From contig SDOX01000005.1 in the NCBI GenBank assembly GCA_004565275.1, positions 1,214,765-1,278,764 on the forward strand: 64,000 nt of DNA, in the 5' to 3' direction. The DNA is from Nannochloropsis salina CCMP1776 (taxonomy: Eukaryota; Sar; Eustigmatophyceae; Eustigmatales; Monodopsidaceae). The translations under genes and the position numbers were made by a program. Shown piece after piece: positions 42,528-55,679 of the stretch (the stretch's first letter is position 1; each line of letters begins with the position of its first letter). The notes under the pieces were generated by a model. The model was not told the DNA's origin. It saw only the letters and a program-made list of their open reading frames with translations, and did not search any database.

Positions 42528-43680
42528 GCGTTAGCAGCCGTCTGGTCGATGCTAGGGGTAAAGACGTAGCGTAGTTAGTGGGAACCCCTGCCGGAACACA
42601 CGGAAATAGGAGCATATTTCCGAGAAGAAGAAAATGATGTAAGACTCAATTCATGATATGCAATAGTTCTTCTTCGCACAAACACAGCATGCCACGCGTG
42701 AACGAGGTTTTACCACGTTGCAGGCGTGAGCACACCCCAAGTTGTGGAAGGCTGGGGCAACGAGGCGGAGAAGGAGTAGGGCGTCGCCCCCCCGCGTCTG
42801 GCTAGAGCCACGACAAAAAAAAGTGCCACTTGAGTATGTCGCTTTTTTGAACCCCAAAAAATCTTCGAAAAGGTACATCAGCTGCTGACGCGCAGTTGCT
42901 GTAGAAGTCGAGGGAGTTCCTCTATTGCCTTGAAACGCCGTGAGTTATTTCACTGTCCTGCTGGCGGGTGAAAAATTCGAGGAGTTTTTTTTCATCGCCT
43001 GTACTGATATTGTGTTTGCCCATGCTCTTTCTCTTTAAAAAAGCTCAGCATATTACCTCTTATCATTGATGAGCCTGTGCGTCCTTTCAGCTGATTCTCT
43101 CGCAAATACTGTAAAATATTGCTCGCCAACTTAATTTTTAGTGTTTTTTTCTTTTCCACTTTCCTCTAATAAGCACCCCGACGAAGGAAACAAGACATAA
43201 AACCAAGCTCTGATTGGAACTTAATGTGGTACCATAAAAGAAAAAAGGGAAAAAAAACGACTATCGCAAAGGACTGAACCAAGTCTGAACGGTGCTTCAC
43301 TAATTTCCCATTTTACAGCAGTCATTCGGCTCAGATTATAGCTTTCGTGTATCGCTCTATTTAAACTGGACTTTTTCGAGACTTGCGCATAAGATATTCC
43401 CCCTTTTATTTCCGGGCCCCTTTCTACCAATATATGCCCACCACCCGCTACAAAACTGGAGACGAATCGGAAAATCACCTGTGCAGATGCCTTCAGAATC
43501 CTCGTCCGCTCCTTTCACATTGACTGTTGACTAATTAAGCTGCATTTTATACGATTGGTCACCAGGAAATCCCGACCTCTTCCTATTATTTTAAAAGTGC
43601 TTCCTACAGTATGACAGTCTCCCTTGGAACACTCTTCCTACGAAAATCTCGCTCTGCCAATCCATGACATGCTGCTTCTC
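42528..43680. other. Intergenic, AT-rich
   Basis: Upstream of the DUF760 gene and downstream of the phosphatase gene. Markedly AT-rich from 42950 on. Small frames at 42651-42878 and 43221-43478 have no recognisable features. Confidence 0.45.
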
Positions 43681-45611
43681 CTACATTCTATCAATAGGCG
43701 CCCCACGTTCCATCTCGTCGTCGTCCTCCTCCTCCTCCTCCTCCCCCGACCCGCATTCATCGGTGGAAAAGGAGTGGCTGCGGTCTCGGTGAAGCGCCAA
43801 CGCCGCCAATGTGGCCGTCGCGTCGGTCACCCTCTCGCCAGGCGCCCCGTTGCTGTACGTCGACACACCCGTGGCCGTGTTTGTCGTCGTAACGATCTTG
43901 GGAGGGGGGAGAACCCGGTCCAAGGGTTCGTGGGGTACGTTCAGGACCAGTCCGAGGCAAATCGCCTTCTCCACGTGCGCAGGCGCCACCCCCGCGGCTG
44001 TCGCGCTTTGCCGGCGATGCACAAATTTGTTTTTATATTTGGCTGATCGATTGATGACACGGATGGCATCATGGTCCACAAGAATGCACCCCGCCACCGC
44101 CCCGTTTCCTTGCCCATGGTCCTTGGAGGTGGAAAAAACCGTGAAGACACGCGCCCCTTTGCTCAGACCCACACCCTCCGCATGAGCCTCATGCGCCCGC
44201 ACAATGTACGAAAATTCGTTGACGGCCAAGAAATTGTCCACGGCGCGGTTTCCGAAACAAACCGCCCCCCCTCCACGCAAACTTTCGCCGAAGCCCAGCT
44301 CATTGAGCTCCCGCCCGTGCTCCATGTCCGAGAGGGCGGGATCGGACCAGATGCAATCCGAAGAGAGCTGCTGAAGGACTCGCGACTCATACTCATAGAC
44401 AGGGGAGATACCCGCCACCCGGGGGACCGCCAACAGGTCTTCCACGCGGGAGGCCACTTCATGCATTTTGCTTGGGCGGGGCAACCCCCCGTGCACGCAA
44501 AAAATGTCGTTGTCAATAACCCCAGCCAGGGGAAGCCGGTCAAAGACCTGGTTGACAGTCTCCCACACCTGCTCCCCCAGCTCCCGACCAAAGCGAGCCC
44601 TGCATTGCCGGAGGAACGAACGGTCCCCGTAGTGATCTTCCCATCCGTTCACATCGCGGGTCTCGTGATTTCCACGGAGCATGAAGAGCTTCGTGGGCGA
44701 CATCATCTTCAAGGCGAAGAGGTACGCCACGCATTCCAGGCCATTCATCCCTCGGTCCACATAGTCTCCCAAAAACAAAAAGCGCCCCGCGGTCAGCTGC
44801 GTCCCAAGCCGCCATAAATGATCTGCGAAGAAATTCAGGTCCTCCAAGTTCCCATGGATGTCCCCGAACACGTAGGACGGCGACTCCAAGAACAGGCAGC
44901 GATCCTCAGCTTCGAAAATTGGTTTCACACGTTCGCAAAGTTGGATAAGGTCGTGGGCGAAGCGGGAAGAATGGAGGTAGTCAATCTTGTCCAGAGGCTT
45001 GCGAAATACATCAATCATTTTGCTGGCCAATTCATCGGTGCTTTCTACAGGGAAAGCGCTCAATGCCTGCGCTGTGGCCACAGATGCTTGGCGGGCAACG
45101 CGAGCGCGTGATAGAACGCCATCTGCCTCTACCTGGTAGGATAAAGCGACTACTTTGCGGTTGCGAGGAGATCGGATGCCTTCTTGTGTCCGCATTTGAG
45201 ACAAAGAGTCACGCAAAGATTTAATCTCGGCTTGCATGTCATTGATGACATCGTCCTTGTCTTTTATTGACTCAGTAAGCTGCTTGACAAGAATTTCCAT
45301 CTTGTAACTGTAGAATTAATATTTGATGAGGTAATTTTGATTCAGATGAAATGCATAATGAGGGAAGAGTAGATATTGAGAAGATCCAATATATAATGGA
45401 GCCATCGTAAACGCCCACAGAATTTCAGCCGCGACAATACGTAGGAATATGTATTTAATGAGAACGGATACTTGAGAGGACACCACCTACTTGAGAAGAT
45501 ACTACCCCCGCACAAAAAATACCTTTGTAGGTCCTGCAAAGTGCTTCCGGGAGAGGTAGGTATGGCTTCGAGAGCTTTCCTAGCACGAGGGGAGCTGCTA
45601 AGAAACGACAT
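43681..45611 (-). CDS. PPP-family serine/threonine phosphatase with N-terminal coiled coil
   Basis: Exons 45523-45611 and 43681-45307 (215-nt intron, donor GTATTT, acceptor CTACAG, phase 2) give 571 residues; without the leader exon, translation could start at 45300 and give 539. A short coiled coil is near 30-70 ([18 protein letters not shown]). The catalytic core has all metal motifs: GDIHGN, GDYVDRG, RGNHE, and the later His in VHGGLPRP and VRAHEA. This dephosphorylates Ser/Thr with two metal ions, as PP1/PP2A/PP2B do. The loop near the C-terminus reads [16 protein letters not shown] instead of the usual FSAPNYC form, so it is outside the standard classes. The tail is acidic ([10 protein letters not shown]), encoded by GAG/GAC repeats. 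Confidence 0.87.
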
Positions 45612-46376
45612 TTATGCCTTCAATCTCTCGACGGCCACTTTTAGGCCAAACCCTCCTTCCTAGGCCTGAAATTGAGTTGATCGAGGGAAAATTTTGAAGA
45701 AAAAAAAAGCATGGACGAGGGAAGTCAGACCGCGGCGTGTGTCACACCGTGTGTTGGTCACCTTACAGGGACGTGATCCTTTTCTGCTACTCTTAAAACC
45801 AAAGTCACATATTGTGGTGTGATAGTCGATTACAGCAATATTTTGATCAGATAGTGCCATGGTTCTAGAGGTTTGTGGGGACGCCTCGTGCTTACAACAC
45901 ACTCATTAAGTTGCGTCGTCGCATGGGTTCCTCCAAGGACAATGACGAGAGGACGAGCACGAGCATGATCCAGTAGCAACGGTCAGGCGCAGTAAGGACT
46001 GCCAGAAACGACACTTTATCCTTTTTCACGATTCAATTTGAGAGAATTCCTGTCTCAAAATTTCACATTATAGCACACGCTGTATTGGACAGTCAATTGC
46101 GTGTTGTTAGGCTCTCTCTCCCTTCTGCAAGCGCTCCTATTTCGACGCTTTTCAAAGTTCGAATCAACAGTTCGGGGAGTTTGAATTTTTGTTAACGGAA
46201 ATTTAAAGTTATCCCCCCCAGAGGGGGCAAGCAAGCAGCATCAGTAGATCATTTCTTGAGGAACACATTTGTTGCTTTTATTTTTTACCGCATCAATATG
46301 TGTCCAATGCTGCTAATGCTGCTAAATCAGATACATGACACCCTTACTTTGGATTAAAACATTTTGTTGGTCTCTA
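45612..46376. other. Intergenic, phosphatase upstream and GCN1 3' side
   Basis: Both neighbours are on the minus strand. AT-rich at 46000-46370. No gene recognised. Confidence 0.45.
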
Positions 46377-49300
46377 CTATTTTTCTTCTTCTCCGTCCTC
46401 ATTTTCGTCCTCAGAATCCGCTTTCAAGCGGATTAAGATGCGCTTCGCGTAGTCACGGACAAACTTTGCTGACTCCATCGGGGCCAGAGCTATGAATTCT
46501 CCTAGAGTCTCAGGTCGAGAATGAATTTCTAAAGCATACAAGAGAGCACGCTCCGAAACGTACTTTACTCTTATGTCCATGTCTCTCACCCCTTCCAACA
46601 GTGGTGGAATAACTTTTACCAGGTGTGGCCGGAGGGCCGCAGGCTGCACTTTTGCAGTAGTCTTGATCAAGCCCGCCGCCGCCTTGCGTACTTCTGAAGA
46701 CATGTCGAGGAGTGATGCTGAAATCTCGGGGACAATGCTCGTCACCGATGTGTTCACTGCCTCAGGCGTTTGGTGACTGTCGGCATATATTACAAGGCGG
46801 GCCAAGGCGCGCAATGCTGCGTCCCGCACAGGCCCTTGCTCTGAGGGTGCCGCAGCACCTTCTGTCCCTACATCATTTTTGAGAGTTTCCACCACATCGT
46901 CCAAATACGAAACAAGCTTGTTGTCTGGTAGACTAAACTTCAATGTTGCCCCCAGAGCAAGGGAGCGCCCTTCTGCCGACTTCCACTTGCCTCCTTCTCT
47001 TCTTAACAAATCCTTCCTTATCACCCGATCCAACGTTTCGTCAGCAGGCAATAATGCCACAACTCGCCCTACAGCTCCGGCGGAGGCTTTTCGCAAGGAG
47101 CCTTGCTCGTGGTGGAGAAGGCCGGCAAGCTGGTCGATGGCCCGAGTTACGACAGCCACAGACACCTTCTCCCCTGCCGCTCCCAGAACTTGACCCAATG
47201 CCTTCAGCATGGCAATTTGCACGTCCAACCCAGAAGGGGAAGACACTGCTCCGGTCACCAACTCCGTGACAAGGGGGTCTAGACGCGTGCTGAGGGGCAC
47301 AAGGCGGCCCAGTCCCTTTCCGGCTCGATCGCGTACATTTAAGTGGACATCGCTCAAGGCCTTCGTAAAGGTAGTTTGTAGCTGCGGCGCCAGTCCCCGA
47401 AGCGCCGAGCCACCTTTTTCAAGCAACAGCGTCATGGTGTTGAGGATGGCGCATTTGATGCTGGGCGAAAACGTCTTATCGGAGGCAATTCGAATGAGCG
47501 GCCCCACTATTTTGGCGATGTAAGGCCGCAAAGACGTCGGCTCCATCAGCTCTAACAGCTCCCCCATCCATGACGCGGCAACTTCTTTCTGATTCGGCGT
47601 CCCCTGCAACAAGCCTTGAGTGTACACCGGCAGGAAGGGATCGAGGCCCCCCGGGACGTTCAACCCTGGCAAGGCAAAGGCTGCATCGCCCACCCCTCCC
47701 TTGCGACGCCTCGCATTGCTGACAACGGAAGCCACAACATTTCGCATGAAATCCAGGTGTCCCAAAGCTTCTTCGACGCCGAGACGATCCAACAAGGCCC
47801 GCAGAGCCTGGACTGTCGGCCTCCACACGCTCTCTTCAGTGTCGTTGAGCAAGGGCAACAGGAACTTGAGAAGGATGGGGGCTTGCGGTCGAAGGTCCGC
47901 CTTCGTGCCCTCTGCCAAGGCGTTCACCGCCCATGTTCCCCAGCGGCGGGTGGCAGCGTCCGACGACTCCAGCAGTTTGGTCAGGTCCACCACCAGGTGC
48001 TGAAGCCCATTACTTTCTACCGAGGTGACAATCGTGCGCGTGCAAGATTCCAGAGCTAGCAGGCGCATGGCCTCGTTCTCGCTTTTTTCCTCTTCTGCGA
48101 CTTGCTCTATCTCCAGCATTTGTCCCACCAACAAGGGGAGTAAGATGGAGGCATGGTAGTGCAACGTGGAACCGGTTACCTCCGCCACGGCCTCCAGGGT
48201 GCGGGCGTGGCTGATGCTGACAGGAGGCTTGGTGAGCTTCGGCAAGAGGTATCCCAAGACTTCGCGAGGACGTGCCCGAAGAAGCTCGCGTACACCCAAA
48301 AGGGCCCGACCTGGCACCACTTTGTCCTCTTCTTGCTCCTCTCCTCTCTCTCGGCTCTCTCTTTCCGAGGCCTCCGCCAATTTTTGCTCCTCATCTAAGC
48401 GTATCAGCATCGGCGGGACCACTTTGGCTACCGCGTCACTGCCTAAAATACGGTGGAATGCCAGGAAGGCCTGTCCTGCCTCCTCTCGCACCGAAGCAGC
48501 GGGATCAGTGAGTGCATCAAGAATTGCTTCCACGAGTGTGGCCGCGAAGTCCTCTATCTGTTTCTTTTGCGCACAGTCCATGATCTCCGCCAGTCCCAAG
48601 CACACTCCTTGACGCATGTTCGTATCTCCCACCTCCAACTCATGCCGCAGATGGGGAACAATCTCCGGAAGAATCTGGTCACCCAGCTTCCTGACAATGT
48701 CTCCCAAAGCCCGTCCTCCCACGGTGCGCTTGTCCAGATTATTACTGGCCAAGGCGCCGATCAAAATCTCGATGAGCACGGGCAATACCTCGCGCAGGAC
48801 ACGGGGAGTGTTGGTGACCACCGTCTTCCAGACTTGGAGGGCGGATTGCCGCACCACAGCAGACGTGTCGGAGCGGATGACGTACAGGGACGCGAGAATT
48901 TTCGCCCGCCGCTTGGGACCCAACACGGAATTGATCGCAATCTCCGCCCGGGATACTCCCCGACCAGCAACGTCGTCCTCGCCGGCATCGTCCATAGCCA
49001 AACCCACGGCCTTGGTCCCTCCGATGGTGTAGAGGAGGTCCCCCAGTAACTGCACGGAAGATTGACGGATGCGCCAGCTGTCGTCAAAGAGCCCCGCTTC
49101 CAAGGAGGGCAAGATTTCGTCGGCGTGGTGCTTCCCGTGGGTGGACACCAGCACCTGACCTGCCCGCAAGGCAACCTCCCGCACCGATTCTGTCTCATCT
49201 GTGAGGCCCGCTAAAATCACCGGCAGTGTATTACTTATGTACGGCGTAAAGCCAGGCCCCAGAGCGGGGGGTAGGAAGGAAAGCAACCAGAGGATGCCCT

Positions 49301-52300
49301 CTCGCACTGAGAAGCGGGGATGACCTTTCAGGGCAAGGAGATCCGTCAGGACCGCCTTGACGCGGGCATCTCCTAGCGAGACGAGCACTTGAGCCAAGCC
49401 TTGTGCCCCGCCGGATCGCTCCACGGAGGACGCGTCTGTCTTGAGCAATTCCACCAGCCAAGGAACCAGGTCAAACAGGGACTCTTCCCCCATTCCCCGC
49501 ATGAGGCTGCCAAGTGCGCGGGCTGTCGTTGCCCGGACGTCAGGGATCGGGTCCACCAAAGCACCTTTCAGTCCAGGAAGGAGGGCGGGCAGATACGGCA
49601 CCAAATCTCGGGCATCGGATATCATGGAGCACATGTTCCCTGTGATAAGGGAGGCTTTCCGCTTAAGATCTGCGGCTCGGTCCTTAAGTCCGCGCTGGAC
49701 GATAGGAATGAGCAAGGCAAGGGATGGTGCATCGACGGAATGCATGAACTCGCATGCCAACAACCCCTCCAACGCATCTTTCGTGTTCTTCGCCGGGTCG
49801 TACAAAGCAGACAGAAGGAGTGGAGAAAGCTTACGGATTTCCGGATTCCGAATCACTTTACCGATGTCCCCTAGCGCGGCTTTTCCCGACTCCCTGACTT
49901 TCGGGTGGGTGTCGCCAAAGGCCTCAGTCATCCGCGGCACAATCTGTGGCAGGCAACTGGAAAGCTGTTTGGGTGCGCAGTATGCCATGGCGCCAAGGAG
50001 ACTCAATGCGGCAGCCTTACTTCTCCATGCAGAGTCATCGAGGGCCTTGAGAATGGTGGGAAGGACGAGTTTGACGCCGTGAGGTGAGAGGTTTCCCATG
50101 ATAGCTTTGGCGGCGAGGCTGGCCGCCTCTCGGACGTGGTCAGACGAATCCGAGAAGCAGCGGAGAAGAAGGGGAAGGATGACGATCACGTAGGGCTCGA
50201 AGAGGAGCTTGAGGCGAGTGCACAGACATTCGAAGCAGAACAAGGCACCTTGCTTCGCAGGCGGGGAAGGGGAAGCCGCGGCTTGTTCCAGGGCGGACAT
50301 GATTCCGTGCTGTTTCAAAGAGGCGATGCCCAACCCCTTGACCAACGCCGAAATCCCGTACGCAGCCCCGCGTCGCGTTCCATAATCTTCTCCTTTCAGG
50401 GCATTGGCCAAGAGCTTGGCAGCATAGTCCCCGGCCTGACTTTTGCAGGCAGGCATTAGAGGGACCATACAAAGGGCCACGGCCCGCTGCACAGGCCCCG
50501 AAGGGGTCGATAGGGCGTCGAGCAAGCGGCCCATGATCGATAAAATCTTCGGGTCCGAGGCATCCAAGTGCCTGGCCGTGGATCCCATCAGCACCACGGT
50601 CCCTTCGCGTCGCCAATCGAAGGAGCTGAGATTCTCTCCAGGGGCTGCAGGTGCCTCAAGCACCCCCTCGAAGATAGGAAGCAATGCAATAGCCTGCGTG
50701 GCCCCGTACGCGTCTATCAATGCCATTCCTGCACTGACCATGTATTGCCGCACAGTGTCGTGCGGGTCGACAGCTCCAATTTGCAGTAAGAAGGTAAAAA
50801 CAGCTTGCAGGTGCTTGTCTAGACCTTCAGAAGGCAGAGCCGACTTTTTGCCTACTTCCTGTAAGGCCAAGGCCACCCCCTCGCGCGCCCCTGCTTTCTC
50901 TTGTTCTTTCGCCGCCTTTTCTTCCGCCGAAGCCTCCTCTTCCCCGAGAGGCATGAGCAGGTAGGCCTCCCCGCGTGGCCGCTCTTCGTTTTCTGGGGCG
51001 GGGAGGTTGGCCTGGCACAGGTCCATCAAGCGATTCAGGGTCGCAGCTGCTGTCTCGGGTATTGTCACCATGGCTGCTGCAAGAGCTCGGCCTGCCGCTG
51101 CTCTGACACGTGCGGAATTGTGGCCCAGGAGGACGAGCAAGGGAGCGGAGTACAATCCGGATAAAGCCGCTCCTCGTGCTTTCCACACCCTCTCGCCCGC
51201 CTCCGCCACCTCTGCGTCTTCGTCGTGCAAGGTCAACCAGAGACGAGACTCCAGCAAAGGATTGCCTGTCAGGGAGGCTTTCCCCGCCCCGGTCTTTTCC
51301 CCTGCCATAGCCTCTAGCGCCTCCAACACTGCCAGCCGGACCGATGCCTCGGGCGAAAGCAACCCCTCGTTGCCAAGCACAGGCGCCCACTCCCCTACGG
51401 CGACGGACGGACCCATCATAAGCGCGATCAGAATCCCACCAGGAGCAGGCTCGGAGCGCGGATGTGCCCTCAAAACATACAGTGTCGTCTCCATCATCGC
51501 CTTTCGGAAAGGTCTCAGAGTCTCCTTTTCGCTAGGTCCCACATCCAGAAGGGGTATATCAGACAATTGGCTAAAATCGGCGTGCGCCGCTAGGATGGAC
51601 AAAGCCTCTTCGTACGACTCCCCCAAATTCAAGCCGGGACAGACGTCTGTGAGCACCGCGCGGAGGACCGAGAAGAGGACACAAAAAAGGGGGGCGCTTA
51701 AACGCTCCTTGTAGACGTGGGAGGAGAAAGCAGACAGGTAGTTGATGACGCGGGCAAGGACGTCCGCGAGCCTGCGAAATGCTTTGGGATGCTCGTCCCC
51801 CATGACTGCCACCAGCCGGACGGCCGCGGCCACATCCCAAGCAATCGGCTGAATGTTCCTTTCCACCGTGGATGCCAACGCTCGCAGCGTGTGGAAGGTC
51901 TCGTCGTGCAGAAGCCGCGTCCGCAGCAAGGGGAGCAGCGCCGGAAGGGCGTCAGGTGTCGCCATATGGGCAATGGCCGGCTCGTGCTTCGCCAGAGCCA
52001 CAATTGCATCTAAGACTACCACAGCTTCTTGCCGGAGTGCTCCCACCCGGGCACGGATCGCTGCTTCTTCTTCCAATACCCGCCTTTCTTCTGGGGTCGG
52101 CCCACCTTGGCCCCCGCCCTGTTTTTCTTTCTCCTCCGCCTTCTTCCTTTTAAACTCTTCCTCCCACTTCTCCTCCTCGGCGTCGTACACATTTCCTCGT
52201 CGCCCGGTCCGCATCCTGCGCATCTGTGCTTCCCGTTCCTGTCCTTTTCCCCCAGCGGCAGCGCCCAGTTTCTGGGTTTGATAGACGGACGACGGAGAAT

Positions 52301-55197
52301 GAAAGTACACAGCCACATCCACAGCGTTTAAATCCACGAGCTCGGGTCGCTGTAACTGCGTGAGTAACGCAGGAATGACTCCCTCGAATAAAATTTCTCG
52401 TCCGGGCTGCCCGAATGTGCTTGCCAAAGCGCACATGCACCGTTGTCCCGCTGTACGATGGGTCCGGGGTCCGCCCTGGCTTAAGACAGCTTGAATGACC
52501 TCGTCCGAGACGGCCATGGAAATGTCATCGAAAGCCGCTTCGACTGCCTCCTGTCCGTGCAAACCACCGCCCCGCAACAGACGGGCCCATAAGGCACTGG
52601 CTTGCCGGAGAGAATCGGAGACGAGAGGATGATACGCCAAAAGGAAAGCCATTGGTAGGGACGCTAAGCTCCCCGCGTCAGGAACTTCCTTCTCCTCACC
52701 TGGCGTCGCCCCCTTCAACATACACTCTACAGATGGGGCGGGAAACAGGACAGTCAAGGCCTCTGCAAACCGCTGCGGGCATGGCCAGGCACGCTGCTGG
52801 GCCCTCCTTCCCTTGCCCTCCAGAGATGAGGAGGTCGACTCCGATTCCTCGCTCCCATTGACAGGCTCCTGACTGGCAACTTCCATCCTAGAGGCCACCT
52901 GGTGCACCTTCACCCACATCGATTTTAAAAGGGCCATCCGCGTCGTATCTGGGTCCTCTGCGAGGAAGAATTTTAACACTGCCTCTGCCTCTTTTCGCAC
53001 GTCGGCGTGCACGTGCAAGAGCAATTCCACGAACGCCATGCCCGCGGCTTTCACGTTCTTGACACCCAAGCTTTCCTCCGCGTCGGAATCGGGCAAAGCC
53101 CCAATCACAGCCTGCACACCGACGGACCGGGTGGCCGTCAACAATAGGCGTGCCAACGATATCGCCGCGGGAGCAGAGGCGCGGGCATAGGCCTCTATTT
53201 GCGACGGCGCAAACAACCAGGAATCTCCTTCTGTCAGTATCTTCATATACTGCCCTTCTTTGCCACCTTCAAGCCCGTCCATTTCCACCAAACAGTGCAA
53301 GGCCACCATCCCTTCCAAATTGCCCACCTGGACCGCTTTCTTTGCCCCCTCCTTCACGACCCGAGCAAGGGCCTCCTCCAAGCTTCCCTGCATCGGCGCC
53401 TTCAACGTCGGCGACAGGAGCAAGGGTTCCTGGACGGCCAGCAAAAGCAGCAACATACCCTCCTTCTCCTTCCCGTTGCCCCCCACGCCTCCCTCCAACC
53501 CCTTCTTCAGCGTCTCCCACACCCCAGGGGCCGGTGAGGCTCCCTCCTCCAGCCATCCGAGCCAGTCCCCTAGGCCCACCGCAATCTCTGCCCGCGTCCC
53601 TTCGTGCGACTCCTTCCCGTACGCCTTCACCAGGCCTTCCAACGCGGCGGTGGCCGCTGGGGCCAATGCCGCCCGCGGCAATCTCCGTGCTCCCCGGGCC
53701 AAGCTCCGCAACGCGGTGACACAAGCGTGCCGTTGGAACCACTGCGCCAATACCCCTCCCTTACCTGCCAATACGCCCATAACGCCCCCGACCGTCCGAG
53801 AAAAAGCAGCAGCATCATCCACCTTCCGCGCAAGCGTGTCCACGAGCTTCATTGCCTGCGTGCGCGGCTCTTCTTCCATGCTTTTCAACATGCGTAACGC
53901 GGGCGGGAGGAACAAACTATCCACGTAAGGACTCAAGTCCAACTCGAGTTGCGCTGCAAGGGACGCCACGGCCGCCAGCACACCGGCCGGCGATTTCTTC
54001 AAAGCCCTCTCCACGGCGGGACCCAGGGGATCTCCCATATCCTCGGGCGTGACTGTGGCCAGAAGGCTGTCGAAACTCGCCAGCACGGAGGGGGACGGCC
54101 GGTTTTTGCTGTTGATCGCCTCCCGGAGATAGACCTCCAAAAAATCTCTCTTGGCCTCCGCGAGGGCGGGCGCGGGGAGCTGGGTCCGGTAGAAATCCAC
54201 CAATGCGGAAAGAAGCCAAAGCGACGAGGAGGAAAAGGCGGGGTTCGTGGCCCGAGTCTTGTACACCTTGGGGAGCAAGCGAGGGTAGTGACGCAGCAGG
54301 CGCGCGAACTCGTTGACCCCACCCTTAGACATTCCAAGATTAGGAGGGACTCTGTCAGGCGACATGAAGCCTTCCAAGAGAACGGATTGGGCGGTGATAG
54401 CTTTGATAACCACCTCGGACGCGAGCAGGGAGTCTACCGTGGGATAAGGGGGAGGGCCCGACGCGTCGGAATCTGTCAGCTGGCGGTCTTCCAAAGCCTG
54501 CCGACGTCGTTTGCCTTCCTTGATCCATCGCTTCCGCTTGCTGGCGTCCCGTAGCTCGTATTCCAACAACTGCCCCCACAAGCGCAGGGCCGCCAGCCGG
54601 GTCTCTGTGAACGTGCAGCGACTTTGTGCATTCGTCAACACCGTGGCCATCACCTCCGGAAGCCATTGCCAGCGAGTCGAGGCCCGCTCCAGACCCGCGT
54701 GCAGCACTTCCCGAACGGCATCACCGATGCTTTTGTAGTCATTGCAAGTACTGCTCAGGGCCAGTTCTGCGAGAAGAAGGCATAAGCTTCGGGTCACAGG
54801 GCGTGAGAAAGCTGCCATGGCGTCATCTCCCTCAGGGATGGCGTCGCGGACCAGGGGCAACAGCGTTTTCTGTACAGGTGCACAAAATGGGGTTCAGAAT
54901 GTATCCTAATTGTAAGATTCAGGAGATGTGTCACATAGAGAACAAATTCATCCTGGAAGGGCGAAAAATTGGGGCCTTGGAAAACCACGCTATGCCTTGG
55001 AGGAGGCTAACACCACGAGCCTCATCGAGTCTTACACTCGGCGCGCCACATACCCGGATTACACGCAGAAGTTCGCCCTTAGAGGATGCAGCATACGCCA
55101 AGCGGCGAGTCAAAATAAGTTCGTCTTCCATGTCACTGTTGGTATTGGGCCCGCCATCACCGTTCTCGATTGCTGCGGTCCGGTCCTGCAAAGCCAT
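46377..55197 (-). CDS. GCN1: GCN1, activator of the GCN2 eIF2-alpha kinase
   Basis: Two exons (55054-55197 and 46377-54869; intron 184 nt, donor GTATGT, acceptor TGTACAG, phase 0) give 2878 residues, close to the usual 2670 plus. Almost the whole protein is tandem HEAT repeats. Diagnostic blocks include the eEF3-like part (DSAWRSKAAALSLLGAMAYC, FGDTHPKVRESGKAALGDIG, ALVDPIPDVRATTARALGSL, DASSVERSGGAQGLAQVL) and the RWD-binding region that docks GCN2 (DETESVREVALRAGQVLV, DDSWRIRQSSVQLLGDLL). GCN1 sits on collided or stalled ribosomes and relays uncharged tRNA or collision signals to GCN2. A charged segment (RRMRTGRRGNVYDAEEEKWE) precedes the HEAT block in the place where GCN1 proteins contact the ribosome. 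The leader exon starts at the ATG at 55197. Confidence 0.96.
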
Positions 55198-55679
55198 TGG
55201 TCCTCCCGGCGTCCGGAGTAGCCGCTTTTACGGATTACCTACGGATGCAGTTCAAGGTACAATGAAAAAACGTGTGTCAACCCTGATGTGATCGCGTTAT
55301 CACCCACAAAACGTGCACTGTCTCTTGCTCGTGGTACGTAAAGACGCACAGTCGCTGGCCATGGAAAAACGTCGCATACGATACTCTGGTTGCGGAACTC
55401 GCCAAATTCTTGCCGTGCAGGCGTGAGGTTGCTCTCGTGTTTTTTTTTTCCCAGCCGCCCACACTGTTACACATGTACGTCCCGTCCGGCTGCTTGTTCC
55501 CTCTGTGCCTGTGTTGGAAAATAGACCGCCGATTCGATCTTTCTTTCTTGTTCTCGAATTTATAGTACAGGCGGCCAGTCTTCGAGCTGTCGGTTGCTCG
55601 CCCTCTCCTGGTGGTTGCTTCATTCAAGCCGAGCAACTCTCGAACCTATTGCACGACCTGCACACGTTCGATCTCAAAG
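55198..55679. promoter_or_regulatory. Divergent promoter, GCN1 and GBP-like GTPase
   Basis: About 480 bases between the two start codons. A T-run is at 55440-55449. The GBP frame is open upstream of 55680 to 55611 without an ATG. A TATAGTACAG acceptor-like site at about 55561-55570 hints at a leader intron. Confidence 0.4.
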
